From: Okeania sp. KiyG1
Lineage (GTDB): Bacteria; Cyanobacteriota; Cyanobacteriia; Cyanobacteriales; Microcoleaceae
NCBI RefSeq assembly: GCF_014132355.1
Contig: NZ_BLZO01000121.1
Span: 94,571-158,570 of the forward strand
Length of the DNA stretch: 64,000 nt
Reading direction: 5' to 3'
The stretch's first letter is position 1, and every line of letters starts with the position of its first letter. The notes beneath the pieces are model-generated. The model did no database searches. It was not told the DNA's origin and saw only the letters and a list, made by a program, of their open reading frames with translations. Shown piece after piece: positions 45,573 through 55,174 of the stretch. The position numbers were made by a program, and so were the translations under genes.

Positions 45573-46796
45573 TTACTCTTCAGTTGTTGGCTGACTTCCT
45601 ACCTCTTTTTGAACTTCCACACCACTTTGCTCAAACACAACAACTGGGTCAGCTCCTGTCTTAAAGTCCACTCGCTTTACCAATACCTTACCATTAGCTA
45701 GTCGTTGTCCAATTTTTACATATCTACTTGTAGGTTCTGTAGGAACCTTAACAATGATTTGCTTTTGATTTCCTACCTGCACAACTCCACTAACTTCTAT
45801 ACCATCGGCAATAGTAGTATCTGGTGGAGGTGGTGGTGGAGGTGGTGGTGGTGGAGGTGGCGGTGGTGGTGGTGGAAAACCTGGCCCTCGCCACTGAGGA
45901 GGTGGGGTTGACCCTATTGGCAATTCTGGTATAAATGGTACTTGTTGAGTAGATGAACTGGGCAACTCTGGGGGTTTTGGTGGAGGTGGTGGCTCTTGAG
46001 ATTGTGATTGTTGTGTAGTACCTGGAGGATGAGTGGCAACTGTTGCATTACTATTTTTCCCTGACTGAGTATTGTTTCCTGATGCTACTTGTCTGTTTGT
46101 ATTTTGCGGTGGCCTATTGTTGGCCGTTTGTCTTGATGGAGTTATTGTTTCTCTTGATGGAGAGGGAGATTGAGCTGAACTTGAATTTTGTCTGTTTGTG
46201 GCAGATGGCTGTTGTGAATTTTGTTGTTGAGCAACTTGGTTTGAGTCTGTCCCTTGGTTTTCTCTAGTTACAGTTAACTCTGGTTCTCTCCAAGAAGAAG
46301 GGGATTTGGTTTCTGGTAGAGTTGGAATATTTGGTACTTGTTGACTATCTAATTCAGGAAGTTGGGTAGATACAGAATCTCCTGTTCGATCCGGTCTCCG
46401 ACTTGGTACTGGAATACTTGGTAAATTTGAGAAAGGGTCTCTGGTTTCTGGAATGGTTGAAACAGAAGTAGGTGTTTGAGTTTGAACTTCTTGTTGGAGG
46501 GATTGTGTTCTTTCATTCGGGTCTGTAGACCTAATTAAGTCTTTTGCCGTATCTGACTTTTGGGGAACATCTGGAGATGGGAAAGGTTCGTCAACAGCAA
46601 GTGGTGAAGGAGATTCTGGAGGGTCTATGGGAGTAGGAGAAGATTCTGGGGTATTGGCAGTAGAACTGTTTCCTCTGTTAAAAAATGGTAGAGATTCACA
46701 TCCACTTATCCAGACTGATAATAACCCTGGTCCTAATATTAGTAAAAATTTACGCATTGCTAGTTCCGAAAAGCATAATATTGTCAAGGGTAGCAA
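45573..46796 (-). CDS. Proline-rich lipoprotein with PilP-like C-terminal domain
   Basis: This protein is 394-407 residues. The likely start is an inner ATG at 46757 (MRKFLLILGPGLLSVWISGC), giving a lipoprotein signal with lipobox WISGC. A long disordered Pro/Ser/Gln linker holds an uninterrupted run of about 17 prolines (near residue 315). The last 75 residues are folded and beta-rich: GIEVSGVVQVGNQKQIIVKV, SRYVKIGQRLANGKVLVKRV and DPVVVFEQSGVEVQKEVG. This resembles the PilP/GspC-type domain that binds the PilQ secretin or other envelope partners, which is inference. It forms a tandem paralogous pair with the upstream gene (shared STANT../SNTVANLIQSTDPEER and RDPFS..P.IPVP segments), 35 bp apart. 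Confidence 0.8.
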   Translation of the reverse strand: MLPLTILCFSELAMRKFLLILGPGLLSVWISGCESLPFFNRGNSSTANTPESSPTPIDPPESPSPLAVDEPFPSPDVPQKSDTAKDLIRSTDPNERTQSLQQEVQTQTPTSVSTIPETRDPFSNLPSIPVPSRRPDRTGDSVSTQLPELDSQQVPNIPTLPETKSPSSWREPELTVTRENQGTDSNQVAQQQNSQQPSATNRQNSSSAQSPSPSRETITPSRQTANNRPPQNTNRQVASGNNTQSGKNSNATVATHPPGTTQQSQSQEPPPPPKPPELPSSSTQQVPFIPELPIGSTPPPQWRGPGFPPPPPPPPPPPPPPPPPPDTTIADGIEVSGVVQVGNQKQIIVKVPTEPTSRYVKIGQRLANGKVLVKRVDFKTGADPVVVFEQSGVEVQKEVGSQPTTEE

Positions 46797-46831
46797 AAAT
46801 TTAGCAAAATCATACTACCTTTGCGATCGAG

Positions 46832-47458
46832 TTAACAACCATGTTCTACAAATGAGTTTGTATTTTGTTCAAATGGTGAACCATTAGATAATGGTAATGG
46901 TCTTCTTCGTCTTTGTTGAGCAACAATTGGACTATCATCGCTTGGTACTATCCTTCTAACATTTTGTCGCCAAGTAGTGGGGGCTGTAGTTTCAGGAAGA
47001 GTCGGTAGACCTGGTAGTTGTTGGCCTTGTATTTCTGGTAATTGGGCTACGGAAGATTCTTCTGGTGCTATTTCTGGTACTGGTATTTCAGGAACAACAG
47101 AAAATGGGTCTCTACCTCTGGGAACAGATATTGTTTCAGAAGGTTGAACTGTGGTATCTTGCTCATTTCCTAAGTTTTGCTGTAAAACTTTTTCTCTTTC
47201 CTCTGGGTCGGTAGATTGGATTAAGTTAGCAACTGTATTGGACTTTTCTGGAACTTCTGCTGATGGAATGGTGGATTGTGATTGTGAATTAGAAGATGGA
47301 GCATCTGGAACTTGAGCTAGGATTTGGTTAGAAAAACTGGTAGAATCTGATAATGCCATTAGTTGCGTATCTTCATCATTAAATGCTACAGATTCACCTC
47401 TAAATATCCAGAAGGCTAATATTCCTATGCTGACGAAATATAAGAATTTTTTGTTCAT
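46832..47458 (-). CDS. Secreted paralogue of the proline-rich lipoprotein
   Basis: This 208-residue protein has an N-terminal hydrophobic segment (FLYFVSIGILAFWIFRG) acting as signal or anchor. The body aligns with its downstream neighbour: EKSNTVANLIQSTDPEEREK, PRGRDPFSVVPEIPVP, QLPEIQGQQLPGLPTLPETT and PTTWRQNVRR. It stops at SFVEHGC without the folded PilP-like C-terminal domain of the neighbour, so it is either a shorter functional form or a truncated duplicate. It is transcribed in the same direction, 35 bp upstream of its paralogue, probably as one unit. Confidence 0.75.
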   Translation of the reverse strand: MNKKFLYFVSIGILAFWIFRGESVAFNDEDTQLMALSDSTSFSNQILAQVPDAPSSNSQSQSTIPSAEVPEKSNTVANLIQSTDPEEREKVLQQNLGNEQDTTVQPSETISVPRGRDPFSVVPEIPVPEIAPEESSVAQLPEIQGQQLPGLPTLPETTAPTTWRQNVRRIVPSDDSPIVAQQRRRRPLPLSNGSPFEQNTNSFVEHGC

Positions 47459-47571
47459 TTGAAATTTTGTTGACCTTTTAATAAATTTTACCAGATAGCT
47501 TCTGTTGAAAGCCCTCGTGTTTTAACTGGGGGATGAAAACAAGGGAGTCGTTTAGACTAGGCAACTTTAGT

Positions 47572-47870
47572 GTAAGCATTCAGCTGTCAGCTATTAGCCA
47601 TCAGCTATTGCTTTTAGTTTTAGATAAAAGCTTTACTAATTTAGGCAGAATTTATACTTAAGGAGCCATGTAAGAATAAGTTGTACAAATTTTATCTGAG
47701 ATAAATTCTGAAATATCGCTTCCATTAAAAAAACTGTTCAAGTTATTTTTACACGACTACTAACTATAAAAGCTGGCGCTCAACAGTCTATATTCATTAA
47801 AACCTCATCATGATAGCTGATAGCTGACTGCTAATAGCTGTTAGCTCCGCATTCCGCAGGAAATGCTTAC
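47572..47870. repeat. MITE-A copy with perfect 8-bp target duplication
   Basis: Ends GTAAGCATTCAGC and GGAAATGCTTAC. ACTTTAGT is duplicated at 47564-47571 and 47871-47878. It lies just upstream of a dead tnpB. Confidence 0.92.
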
Positions 47871-47927
47871 ACTTTAGTTTTCCTATGATATTGTAATGCA
47901 CAATAAGTTTTCCAACGCCTTTTTGAA

Positions 47928-49295
47928 ATGTACTGTTGTCAACAAGTTTTAGTAGGTAAAAATCCTGAATTAATTGCAACTTTAACATTTTTATGTGAAC
48001 AATCTCACAAGCTAACTAACATGGGAATATATTATGGTCGGCAATTATATTTTAAGTCGAGAAAAGGTATTGGTAAGTTTTACTTAGAAAAGGTCTACAA
48101 AAACAACAACCACTATAAAGTTTTACATCTCTTTTGCAGCACAACAAGTATTGAGAAATGTAGCTGAATCATTTAGGTCTTAATTTATGGTCTAGTTAAA
48201 GCCTATAGTTCAGATAAAATTGCAGACAGACCCAGAATACCTAACTATAGAAAGAAAGGAAAAGGAATATTAGCTAAAGTTAGTTATCCGGCTCAAGCGT
48301 TAAAGCTCAAAGGTAATCAAATTAGAGTACCACGCTTGTAATACCTGTAAACGCTGATTTGGTAAGAATTGCTTTTATATTCATAAGCCGAGTAATATCG
48401 AATTTAATGCTCTTAAATACCTGATAATCATACCAATCAATAGATGTTTTTACTATGAATTTGTCTATAAAAAAGAAGTAGTTAAGCCTCAATTAAATCA
48501 AGAAAATGTATTAGGAATTGACCATGGTGTCAATAATTGGTTGACTTGTGTATCTAATGTCGGTACGAGCGCGGGTTGTAGATGGTAAACACCCACCCTT
48601 TTAGTTCTCCTCCCGGGAGGGGATAGGGGTGAGTTGGTAAAACAAACAGGTATCAACTATCAAAGAAAATAAACCTTTAGGATTTTGGTCAAATCAACTA
48701 GCTGCCATTACTGAAAAACGTAACTGCTAAATCCGATTTGGGGGTAAATAAAGCAGCCAGGATAGTAATTAACCATTGTTGAGAGCATCATCTTGGTACA
48801 ATTGTTTTTGGGTGGAATAAAAGCCAGAAAAATCAAATAAAATTAGGTCATAAAAAGAATTCATAATTTGTACCAATTCCTACAGTTAGACTTAAAGAAA
48901 GAATAGCTCAATTGTGATCTGAATATGGAATTATTTTGATAGAAACTGAGGAAAGTTATACTTGAAGGGGCGAATGGCATTCGCCCCTTCATTTTTAGAT
49001 GGTGACTATCTGCCTAATTATGGTGAAAAACTCGGTGCTGGTGCTCGGACTCAGGTTCCGAGCAAGGAAGCACCAACCCTACGGGCCGATGATTGGAAAC
49101 CGCCAGGAAAAAGAATAAAGCGATGTAGCGCCGCCAAAGGGGGTTTCCCCCATGAGCGACTGCATCAAGACAGCGTGGTTTGTATAGAAGTGCTAATAAT
49201 TGCTTGATTAATGCAGACTGTAATGGGGCTGCAAATATTATTAGAAAAGTAAGCCGCAAAGCTAAGTTTAGACTTAAGCCGACTGTGTAGGAGCA
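47928..49295 (+). pseudogene. tnpB: tnpB pseudogene with palindromic inserts
   Basis: Recognisable TnpB pieces in changing frames: MYCCQQVLVGKNPEL, CEQSHKLTNMGIYYGRQLYF, RPRIPNYRKKGKGILAKVSYPAQALKL-like residues, GIDHGVNNWLTCVSNVG, FWSNQLAAITEKRN, CEHHLGTIVFGWNKSQKNQ-like residues, EETEESYT, FLDGDYLPNYGEK, PSGKRIKR and LINADCNGAANI. Insertions include a C/G-rich block near 48575-48640 and the two palindromes also found at the same sites in the 14.5-kb copy. Confidence 0.8.
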
Positions 49296-49303
49296 CTTTG
49301 ACT

Positions 49304-49701
49304 GTAAGCATTCAGCTATTAGCAGCCAGCTAGCCTCCTCCGGAGGAACTACGCTCTTCAGCAATTAGTAATTATTAATTACTTCTCAGGTTTAGGAAGG
49401 GGACTTGAACAGTAACTTTTATTCTGTCTCAATTTCTCAATTATTTTTACCGAATAATTAATAATTAATAATTAATAATTAAATAATTCGCGCCTTGAAG
49501 CCTCCCTTGATCGGGGAAATAAAGAAATAATATTTCCTTATATTCAATTCCGTAGCGGTTAAAAACCGAGGTAATTATCAATTATCAATTATCAATTAAT
49601 GAACTTCCCCAAAATTAATAGCTGAAGTTCGCAGTTCCGACCATAGGAGGCTAGCTAATAGCTGACGGCTGTTTGCGCAGCATTCCGGAGGAAATGTTTA
49701 C
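49304..49701. repeat. MITE-A copy carrying a nested MITE-B
   Basis: Ends GTAAGCATTCAGC and GGAAATGTTTAC. CTTTGACT is duplicated at 49296-49303 and 49702-49709. Inside, a MITE-B at about 49449-49607 splits the MITE-A string TTATTTTTACC | TTCCCCAAAATTAATAGC, which is continuous at 39115-39140 and 39717-39740. Confidence 0.88.
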
Positions 49702-49764
49702 CTTTGACTTGTCCCCAGAGAGTGTATTTCAGCTAAGGAGAAACAAAGCAACAAGGATTTATCA

Positions 49765-50023
49765 AAATCATAAGGGTCGCGCAACCCCGCCTTTTAAGGC
49801 GTAATATTTTTGGAGCCTTGCTCAAATCCCCGTTACAAAAATAACTTCTGATATTATGTCCGGTAGCATCGGAGTGTGTATAAAATTAAGGTGATAATAG
49901 GAGAAAGCCTTCTGCTTCCTGCCTCCAGCATAGCTGCTTTCCTTCCACCAAAGTCTAATTATTCAACCGGACATGATATGACTTCTGACTTCTGACTTCT
50001 GACTTCTGACTTTGTTAACGGTG
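49765..50023. repeat. MITE-C/MITE-D insertion
   Basis: It contains GGGTCGCGCAACCCCG and CCTTTTAAGGCG (MITE-C), ATGTCCGGTAGCATCGG (MITE-D-like) and a run of ACTTCTG repeats. It separates GGATTTATC from GTTGCGTAGTATC, which are nearly adjacent in the intact copy at 14890-14912. The exact ends are not resolved. Confidence 0.6.
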
Positions 50024-50051
50024 TTGCGTAGTATCAACTTAGAATCCCTTA

Positions 50052-50187
50052 GAGCTGATTTATAAACTGAGCTAAAACTCTTATGCTATCTAAGTCTCAG
50101 GAATTTCTGGTTTACTGACCCAAAATCGGCAAAACCTCTGTCCTGTAAGAGAATCAGCCTCTTAATATTTACTTTATAAATCAGCTC
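50052..50187. repeat. 136-bp MITE in the tnpB terminal hairpin
   Basis: Perfect 15-bp inverted ends: GAGCTGATTTATAAA and TTTATAAATCAGCTC. TTA is duplicated at 50049-50051 and 50188-50190, matching IS5-group 3-bp targets. The insertion point is the loop side of the same hairpin that is interrupted at 14937. Confidence 0.85.
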
Positions 50188-50215
50188 TTAGGCTTCAGTC
50201 AGGGGAGTAGTCAAA

Positions 50216-51455
50216 ATAGTTCAAGGTCATTGAAGAAGGCAGAAGGGAAAATTCATTGGGATAGTCAACTATCGGCCACTCAGTGTCTTATAACCCCAAG
50301 CAATTTTAAGCATAGGAAGTGACGGTGGGGTTATTAACCCCACAAAAGAAGAAATAATACCATATTTTTCAGTTTTTTGATCGGACATCAATAACTATAG
50401 CGTTTTGAGGCGGCATATAGAGACTAAGAAACTGTTTGTAAAGTTTTGTAAAGTAAAGAGTTGACGGAGCCTAGTGACAGCTATATCGCCCTTTAAACTG
50501 TAAAAACTTAGTTATTTATCCTAGACTTTGCAGTCCGCAATACCCAATTTCCGAGGGGTAAAAATACTTCATAATTCTTTACAAACAACCTCTAAGTGCT
50601 ATAAACAAAGGTATGGAGAGAATAGTAAAGAAGGGAAAACAGCATTAAACAGTAACAAATACAAATATAAATATAAGGTACTCAATCGGCGCGCTTTTTT
50701 TTTCTAAAAAACTCAATCTATAATTTACAGAGCAAATAAAAACACTACATACAGTAAAGCTAATATTAATTGTGAACTAGGTATACCAAAATTAAATTCT
50801 TAAAAAAAAATCAGGATATTTATTTAGATTACTTTCTATAATTTAAAAAAATTCTATTAGTTTGAGCGATAACTTATTGATTTATAGTGAGTTATACTTT
50901 TTCTCTATTGCCTTCTGAAGCTATTTCCTTTGAACCCCCCTTAATTATCAAATTCATGCTAATATCAAGTTAATTCAATATTATTTATATTAATACAATT
51001 AAAGTGAAATTAAGAAATGATTTGAACGATCTAGTATCTTTAGCTAAAAATTTCATTGAATCAGCAAACATTTATCATTTATTGGGTAAAAGCTATTAGC
51101 AAATGGTTCAAAGTTTAAACTGTAAAACCCAACTGATACAAAGAAAATAATATTTGGGGAAACTAGAAACAAAGACTCTAAAATCTCAAATATCAATGGG
51201 AATTAGTTGATATCCTATTCAATTTTTCCTATCAACTGGAGTGGGAAACAGTTAACTGATGAGCGATCGCTCAATAGTGATTGTCAATTACAAACCTGTT
51301 AAAAATATTACTGTTGACTTGATAACTCTTAAGACTGGTCTACTCACATAAATTAAGTAGATATTAATAGAGATTTTAGATAAAAATCTACTTAATTGTA
51401 GTATGTTGAATTTAGTCATTATAGAACCGAGATTAGGTATAAAAGGAAAAAAATC
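50216..51455. other. Long non-coding stretch upstream of gpmI
   Basis: No gene is supported in 1.24 kb. About 50424-50595 looks like a MITE, with AAGAAACTGTTTGTAAAG on the left and CTTTACAAACAACCTCT on the right. The rest is strongly AT-rich, with a GCGATCGC at 51264 and AAAAGGAAAAAAATC before the gpmI start. A long 5' leader or an unrecognised small RNA is possible. Confidence 0.45.
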
Positions 51456-53054
51456 ATGGGCACAGTTTCTATATCTCCGGTTGTACTAATTATTCTAGAT
51501 GGTTGGGGTTATCGAGAAGAAAAAGAAGGAAATGCCATTGCTGTTGGTGAAACACCTATAATTGATAGCCTTTGGCAAGCATATCCTAGAACTTTGATTC
51601 AAGCTTCTGGGAAGGCAGTAGGTTTACCAGAAGGCCAAATGGGCAATTCGGAGGTTGGTCACTTAAATATTGGTGCAGGGAGAATTGTACCCCAGGAGTT
51701 GGTAAGAATATCTGATGCAGTAGAAGATGGGTCAATTGCTCAAAATCAAGACATAGTTAAATGTTGTCAAGATGTTAGTGAACGTAATTCCAAACTTCAT
51801 TTAGTGGGTTTATGTTCCCCTGGAGGAGTTCATTCTCATGTAAACCACTTATTAGGTTTACTGGACATGGCTAAAGCAAAAGGAATTTCTGATGTTTGTA
51901 TTCATGCTATTACTGATGGACGTGATACAAATCCAAAATCAGGAGTCCAGGCACTCAAACAAATAGAATATCACATTAAACAAAGTGGTGTAGGACGCAT
52001 TGCAACTATTAGTGGTCGCTACTATGCAATGGACAGGGATAAACGATGGGATAGAATTCAAAAAGCTTATGAAGTGATGACCACAGACGGTTATGGAGTA
52101 GGTTGTTCTGCTTCTGATTTACTACAGCAGTCTTATACTGAGGGTATAACAGATGAATTTGTCATCCCAGTTAGAGTATCCCCTGGAGCTATAGAACCTG
52201 GAGATGGAGTAATATTCTTTAATTTTCGTCCAGATCGTGCCCGTCAATTGACTCAAGCTTTTGTAGAACCAGATTTTAATGGGTTTGAGTGCCAGAAAAT
52301 TCAACCATTGACATTTTTAACTTTTACTCAATATGACCCTAGTTTGCCCGTCTTAGTGGCTTTTAAGCCTCAAAACTTAAATAATATTCTTGGAGAAGTA
52401 ATTTCTCAGCATGGTCTCCGTCAACTCCGCACTGCTGAAACTGAAAAATATGCTCATGTAACTTACTTTTTCAATGGAGGTTTAGAACAACCATTTGAAG
52501 GAGAAGACCGAGAATTGATTCAAAGTCCAATGGTTGCTCATTATGATGAAGCACCAGAAATGTCAGCAGAAGAAGTGACAGAAGTAGCGATCGCTGCTGT
52601 GGAAAAACAAATCTATTCTCTCATTGTGATTAATTATGCTAACCCTGACATGGTAGGTCACACTGGGGTTATGGATGCGGCAGTGAATGCAGTTAAGACA
52701 GTTGACCATTGTTTAGGACAACTTTTAGATAGTATTAGTAAAGTAGGTGGCACAGCAATCATCATTGCTGATCATGGTAATGCTGAATATATGTGGGACG
52801 AACAAGGAAGTCCTTGGACAGCTCACACTACAAATCCTGTGCCATTTATACTCATAGAAGGAGAGGGGCGAAAAATTCCCGGTCATGGCACTGAGGTGCC
52901 TTTACGACAAGATGGCTGTTTAGCAGATATAGCACCAACTATTTTGGAAATTCTAAAGTTGCCCCAACCTCCTGAGATGACTGGAAGGTCAATAATTGAA
53001 AATGCTGGATATGATATTCAACAAGATCGTACTCCTGTACGAGTGGGTTTGTAG
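51456..53054 (+). CDS. gpmI: 2,3-bisphosphoglycerate-independent phosphoglycerate mutase
   Basis: This 532-residue cofactor-independent mutase interconverts 3- and 2-phosphoglycerate in glycolysis, using two manganese ions. The nucleophile is Ser65 in QMGNSEVGHLNIGAGR. Metal ligands are visible in LDGWGYR (Asp15), NYANPDMVGHTGV and IADHGNAEYMWDE, and the substrate-binding loop is HAITDGRDTNP. Length is normal for the family. The start ATG follows AAAGGAAAAAAATC. secG follows downstream, a common cyanobacterial pairing, but here a MITE-B lies between them. Confidence 0.97.
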   Translation: MGTVSISPVVLIILDGWGYREEKEGNAIAVGETPIIDSLWQAYPRTLIQASGKAVGLPEGQMGNSEVGHLNIGAGRIVPQELVRISDAVEDGSIAQNQDIVKCCQDVSERNSKLHLVGLCSPGGVHSHVNHLLGLLDMAKAKGISDVCIHAITDGRDTNPKSGVQALKQIEYHIKQSGVGRIATISGRYYAMDRDKRWDRIQKAYEVMTTDGYGVGCSASDLLQQSYTEGITDEFVIPVRVSPGAIEPGDGVIFFNFRPDRARQLTQAFVEPDFNGFECQKIQPLTFLTFTQYDPSLPVLVAFKPQNLNNILGEVISQHGLRQLRTAETEKYAHVTYFFNGGLEQPFEGEDRELIQSPMVAHYDEAPEMSAEEVTEVAIAAVEKQIYSLIVINYANPDMVGHTGVMDAAVNAVKTVDHCLGQLLDSISKVGGTAIIIADHGNAEYMWDEQGSPWTAHTTNPVPFILIEGEGRKIPGHGTEVPLRQDGCLADIAPTILEILKLPQPPEMTGRSIIENAGYDIQQDRTPVRVGL

Positions 53055-53074
53055 TCAGTCAGGCAGGTAGGAGA

Positions 53075-53511
53075 CAGTTCAACAATTAATAATTAATTAT
53101 CAATTATTAATTATCAATTATTACCTCTCCTTTAAAACGGATAGGATTGACTCAAAGGAAAATTTTTCTTTTTATCACATTACAAAAAAGAGGAGGCTTT
53201 AAACCACAATTTTTCGGTAATGGAAAACAAAAGGAGATTTTTCAAGAAGTGGTCAGCTTTTCCTGCGGAATGCTGCGCAAACAGTGATCGGTAGATTTTG
53301 TTTGAGACTTCCTCGGATAGCGGAGCATTCCGGAACAGAAAAGAGATTTCAACTCCTCCGAAGGCCATCCTACTGATAAGCAGCCAGGGATTTTTACCCA
53401 GAGCTGCTATAAGCTGATAGCTAGTTAAACTTCTAAGTCAAGCTTTGTTTTCTAAAAATTATCTCCCTCAAGATCAGTGAAATTATTGGATTTTTTAACG
53501 AATTAAAAACT
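53075..53511. repeat. MITE-B copy and spacer between gpmI and secG
   Basis: MITE-B runs from AACAATTAATAATTAATTATC (53080) through CCTCTCCTTTAAAACGG to ACCACAATTTTTCGGTAAT (53221). Then CCTGCGGAATGCTGCGCAAACAG (53263) is MITE-A-like end material without a partner. No gene is supported. Confidence 0.6.
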
Positions 53512-53745
53512 ATGAATGTTGTTCAACTTGCAGAAATTATCTGGATTATATCGGCTATAGGTATTGTTGTATTTGTATTGTTACACAGCCCCAAAGGTGA
53601 TGGAATTGGTGGTATTGGTGGACAAGCTCAATTGTTTACTAGCACCAAAAGTGCAGAGATAACTTTGAATAGGATTACTTGGACTTTTTCTGTACTTTTT
53701 ATGGGTTTAACTATACTTCTTAGTGCAGGATGGTTACCACAATGA
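53512..53745 (+). CDS. secG: Preprotein translocase subunit SecG
   Basis: This 77-residue SecG is the small two-helix subunit of the SecYEG channel in the plasma/thylakoid membrane. Helix 1 is about residues 7-26 (IIWIISAIGIVVFVLLHSP), then the conserved glycine-rich loop GDGIGGIGGQAQLFTSTKSAE, then helix 2 (ITWTFSVLFMGLTILLSAGW). Length is typical for cyanobacteria. It is downstream of gpmI by 457 bp, most of it repeat DNA. Confidence 0.93.
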   Translation: MNVVQLAEIIWIISAIGIVVFVLLHSPKGDGIGGIGGQAQLFTSTKSAEITLNRITWTFSVLFMGLTILLSAGWLPQ

Positions 53746-53844
53746 GAATTTAGAATTCAGAATTTAGAATTTAGAATTCTGGATGTAAGGAAATTTAAAG
53801 GTTTGAGAATGTTCTAACTATCCTGGCAACTACTATACTACATA

Positions 53845-53866
53845 TTCCCAGACATTTGTCTGGGAA
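53845..53866. terminator. Bidirectional terminator hairpin between convergent genes
   Basis: A perfect inverted repeat has 10-bp arms (TTCCCAGACA / TGTCTGGGAA) around TT. It lies between secG (ending at 53745) and the convergent TPR gene (ending at 53885). A direct repeat AGAATTTAGAATT precedes it. Confidence 0.65.
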
Positions 53867-53884
53867 ACAAGTAAATTTAGTCAA

Positions 53885-54706
53885 CTATTTTAGGTTAATA
53901 AACTTTTCCAAATTATTAACTAACTTAGGAGGCCAACGACGAATATTAGCTACCCAATCAAGGTCTTGATACCGGGGGTCTAATCCTACAGCAGCTACCC
54001 AGTTACTTTCCGCTTCTCCTTTTTTGCCTTGTTGCCAGAGACAAGCAGTTAATGCTGCCCGCATATCAGCAAAGTTAGGATATTTACGAACCAGACTTTT
54101 TATGGTTTTTACTGCTTCCTGAGTTTGTCCAATTTGGTAAAGAGCTAGAGAATAATTGGCACGAGCAAAGGCATATTCAGGAGCTAATTCAGAAGCTTTT
54201 TTGTAATCTTCGGTCGCTTTTTCCCATTCTCCCAGCCCTCCTTCAGCATTACCACGGTTATTGTAGGCAACTGGATCTTCAGGGTCTAATTCTATAACTT
54301 GATTATAATCAGCGATCGCTTCTGACCATTTATTTAGTCTTTCATAAGCAATACCACGATTTAGATAAGGGTCTGGAGCATTAGGAAAAATTTCTATTGC
54401 TTTTTGATAATCAGATATTGCCTCTTCTATTTTATTTTGGCTAAGTCTAATATTACCTCTGTTGCTCAAAATTGCTGGATTATCGGGATATTGTTCTAGG
54501 ATTTGAGTCCATAAATTTTCGGCATTGGCAAAGTCACCGTTATTACTGGCGTTTAAGGCTCTATCAAATAGATTTTCTAATTCTTCTAATTGAGTGGGGG
54601 TAATATTCTGTGGTTGAGTGGCAGCTATTACTGTTACTGGGTTGCTCAAGCAAAATACAGATAATAAAAGGATTGTTATGAAAAGTTTGCGAATTAAGTG
54701 TGGCAT
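53885..54706 (-). CDS. Exported TPR protein
   Basis: This 273-residue protein has a signal peptide at residues 1-29 (LFITILLLSVFCLSNPVTVIAA), so it acts in the periplasm or thylakoid lumen. Residues 40-265 are about six TPRs (FDRALNASNNGDFANAENLW, AILSNRGNIRLSQNKIEEAI, PDPYLNRGIAYERLNKWSEA, PVAYNNRGNAEGGLGEWEKA). The C-terminus is DPRYQDLDWVANIRRWPPKL. This is a widespread cyanobacterial/plastid family of lumenal TPR proteins that act as assembly or scaffold factors; the specific partner is unknown. It is convergent with secG. Confidence 0.88.
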   Translation of the reverse strand: MPHLIRKLFITILLLSVFCLSNPVTVIAATQPQNITPTQLEELENLFDRALNASNNGDFANAENLWTQILEQYPDNPAILSNRGNIRLSQNKIEEAISDYQKAIEIFPNAPDPYLNRGIAYERLNKWSEAIADYNQVIELDPEDPVAYNNRGNAEGGLGEWEKATEDYKKASELAPEYAFARANYSLALYQIGQTQEAVKTIKSLVRKYPNFADMRAALTACLWQQGKKGEAESNWVAAVGLDPRYQDLDWVANIRRWPPKLVNNLEKFINLK

Positions 54707-55174
54707 ATTGATAATTTGTTTATAGCAGTAATAAAGATAAATAGTATTATATTGTCTGACGCTTCAATTTTTCTATAGTATAGGTAATTTCAGTTATCAG
54801 TTATCAGTTATCAGTTATCAGTACCTCTAGCTGTAGCAAGAGGCTTAAAATATGAAATATTCTCTTTTTTATAGTTGTTTAACTTAAAAATGAGACGTTT
54901 TTTCGTCTGAAACTTCCTCAGAGTCAGAAAGCTTTGTCTCAATCTAAAGTTAAATGACTATATCCCCTTAAAAGGGGAGGCTTTAGACCAAAATTTTCTG
55001 GTAATGATTTGAAACTTTTATTCTATAGTAAGTCGTTCAATTTCCTGTAATATTATTGTTAATAAAGGAATTATTAGTTTAATTTCCAGAAAAATTACTT
55101 GTTATTTTGATTGTGAGTAATACTAATTTGTTAAAAATATGGAAGAGCTTGCTCCTCATAATTAGTGACGGATT
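54707..55174. other. Non-coding gap
   Basis: Tandem CAGTTATCAGTTATCAGTTATC runs lie at 54791-54822, followed by MITE-B-like modules (CCCCTTAAAAGGGGAGGCTTT at 54963, AATTTTCTGGTAATG at 54991). No gene is seen. Confidence 0.45.

Larger units (their letters stand above)
47928..50215 (+). mobile_element. Heavily interrupted tnpB element
   Basis: A tnpB wreck (47928-49295) is followed by its own 3' end, broken up by later insertions. Pieces GACTTGTCCCCAGAGAGTG (49705), AAGCAACAAGGATTTATC (49745) and GTTGCGTAGTATCAACTTAG (50024) match, in order, the continuous copy at 14830-14920. It ends in AGGGGAGTAGTCAA (50201-50214), the far side of the terminal hairpin. At least four insertions lie inside. 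Confidence 0.8.

Noticed and set aside
45705-45911. Plus-strand frame rich in Trp and Arg
   Set aside because: It is the complement of the polyproline tract of the lipoprotein gene.
48962-49207. 81-codon open frame on the plus strand
   Set aside because: It is a segment of the tnpB pseudogene (FLDGDYLPNYGEK, PGKRIKR) opened by a palindromic insert, not a separate gene.
50216-51455. A tRNA, rRNA or structured RNA in the long gap before gpmI
   Set aside because: I could not find a cloverleaf, conserved rRNA segment or known riboswitch core by eye; only a MITE-like pair of ends is visible.
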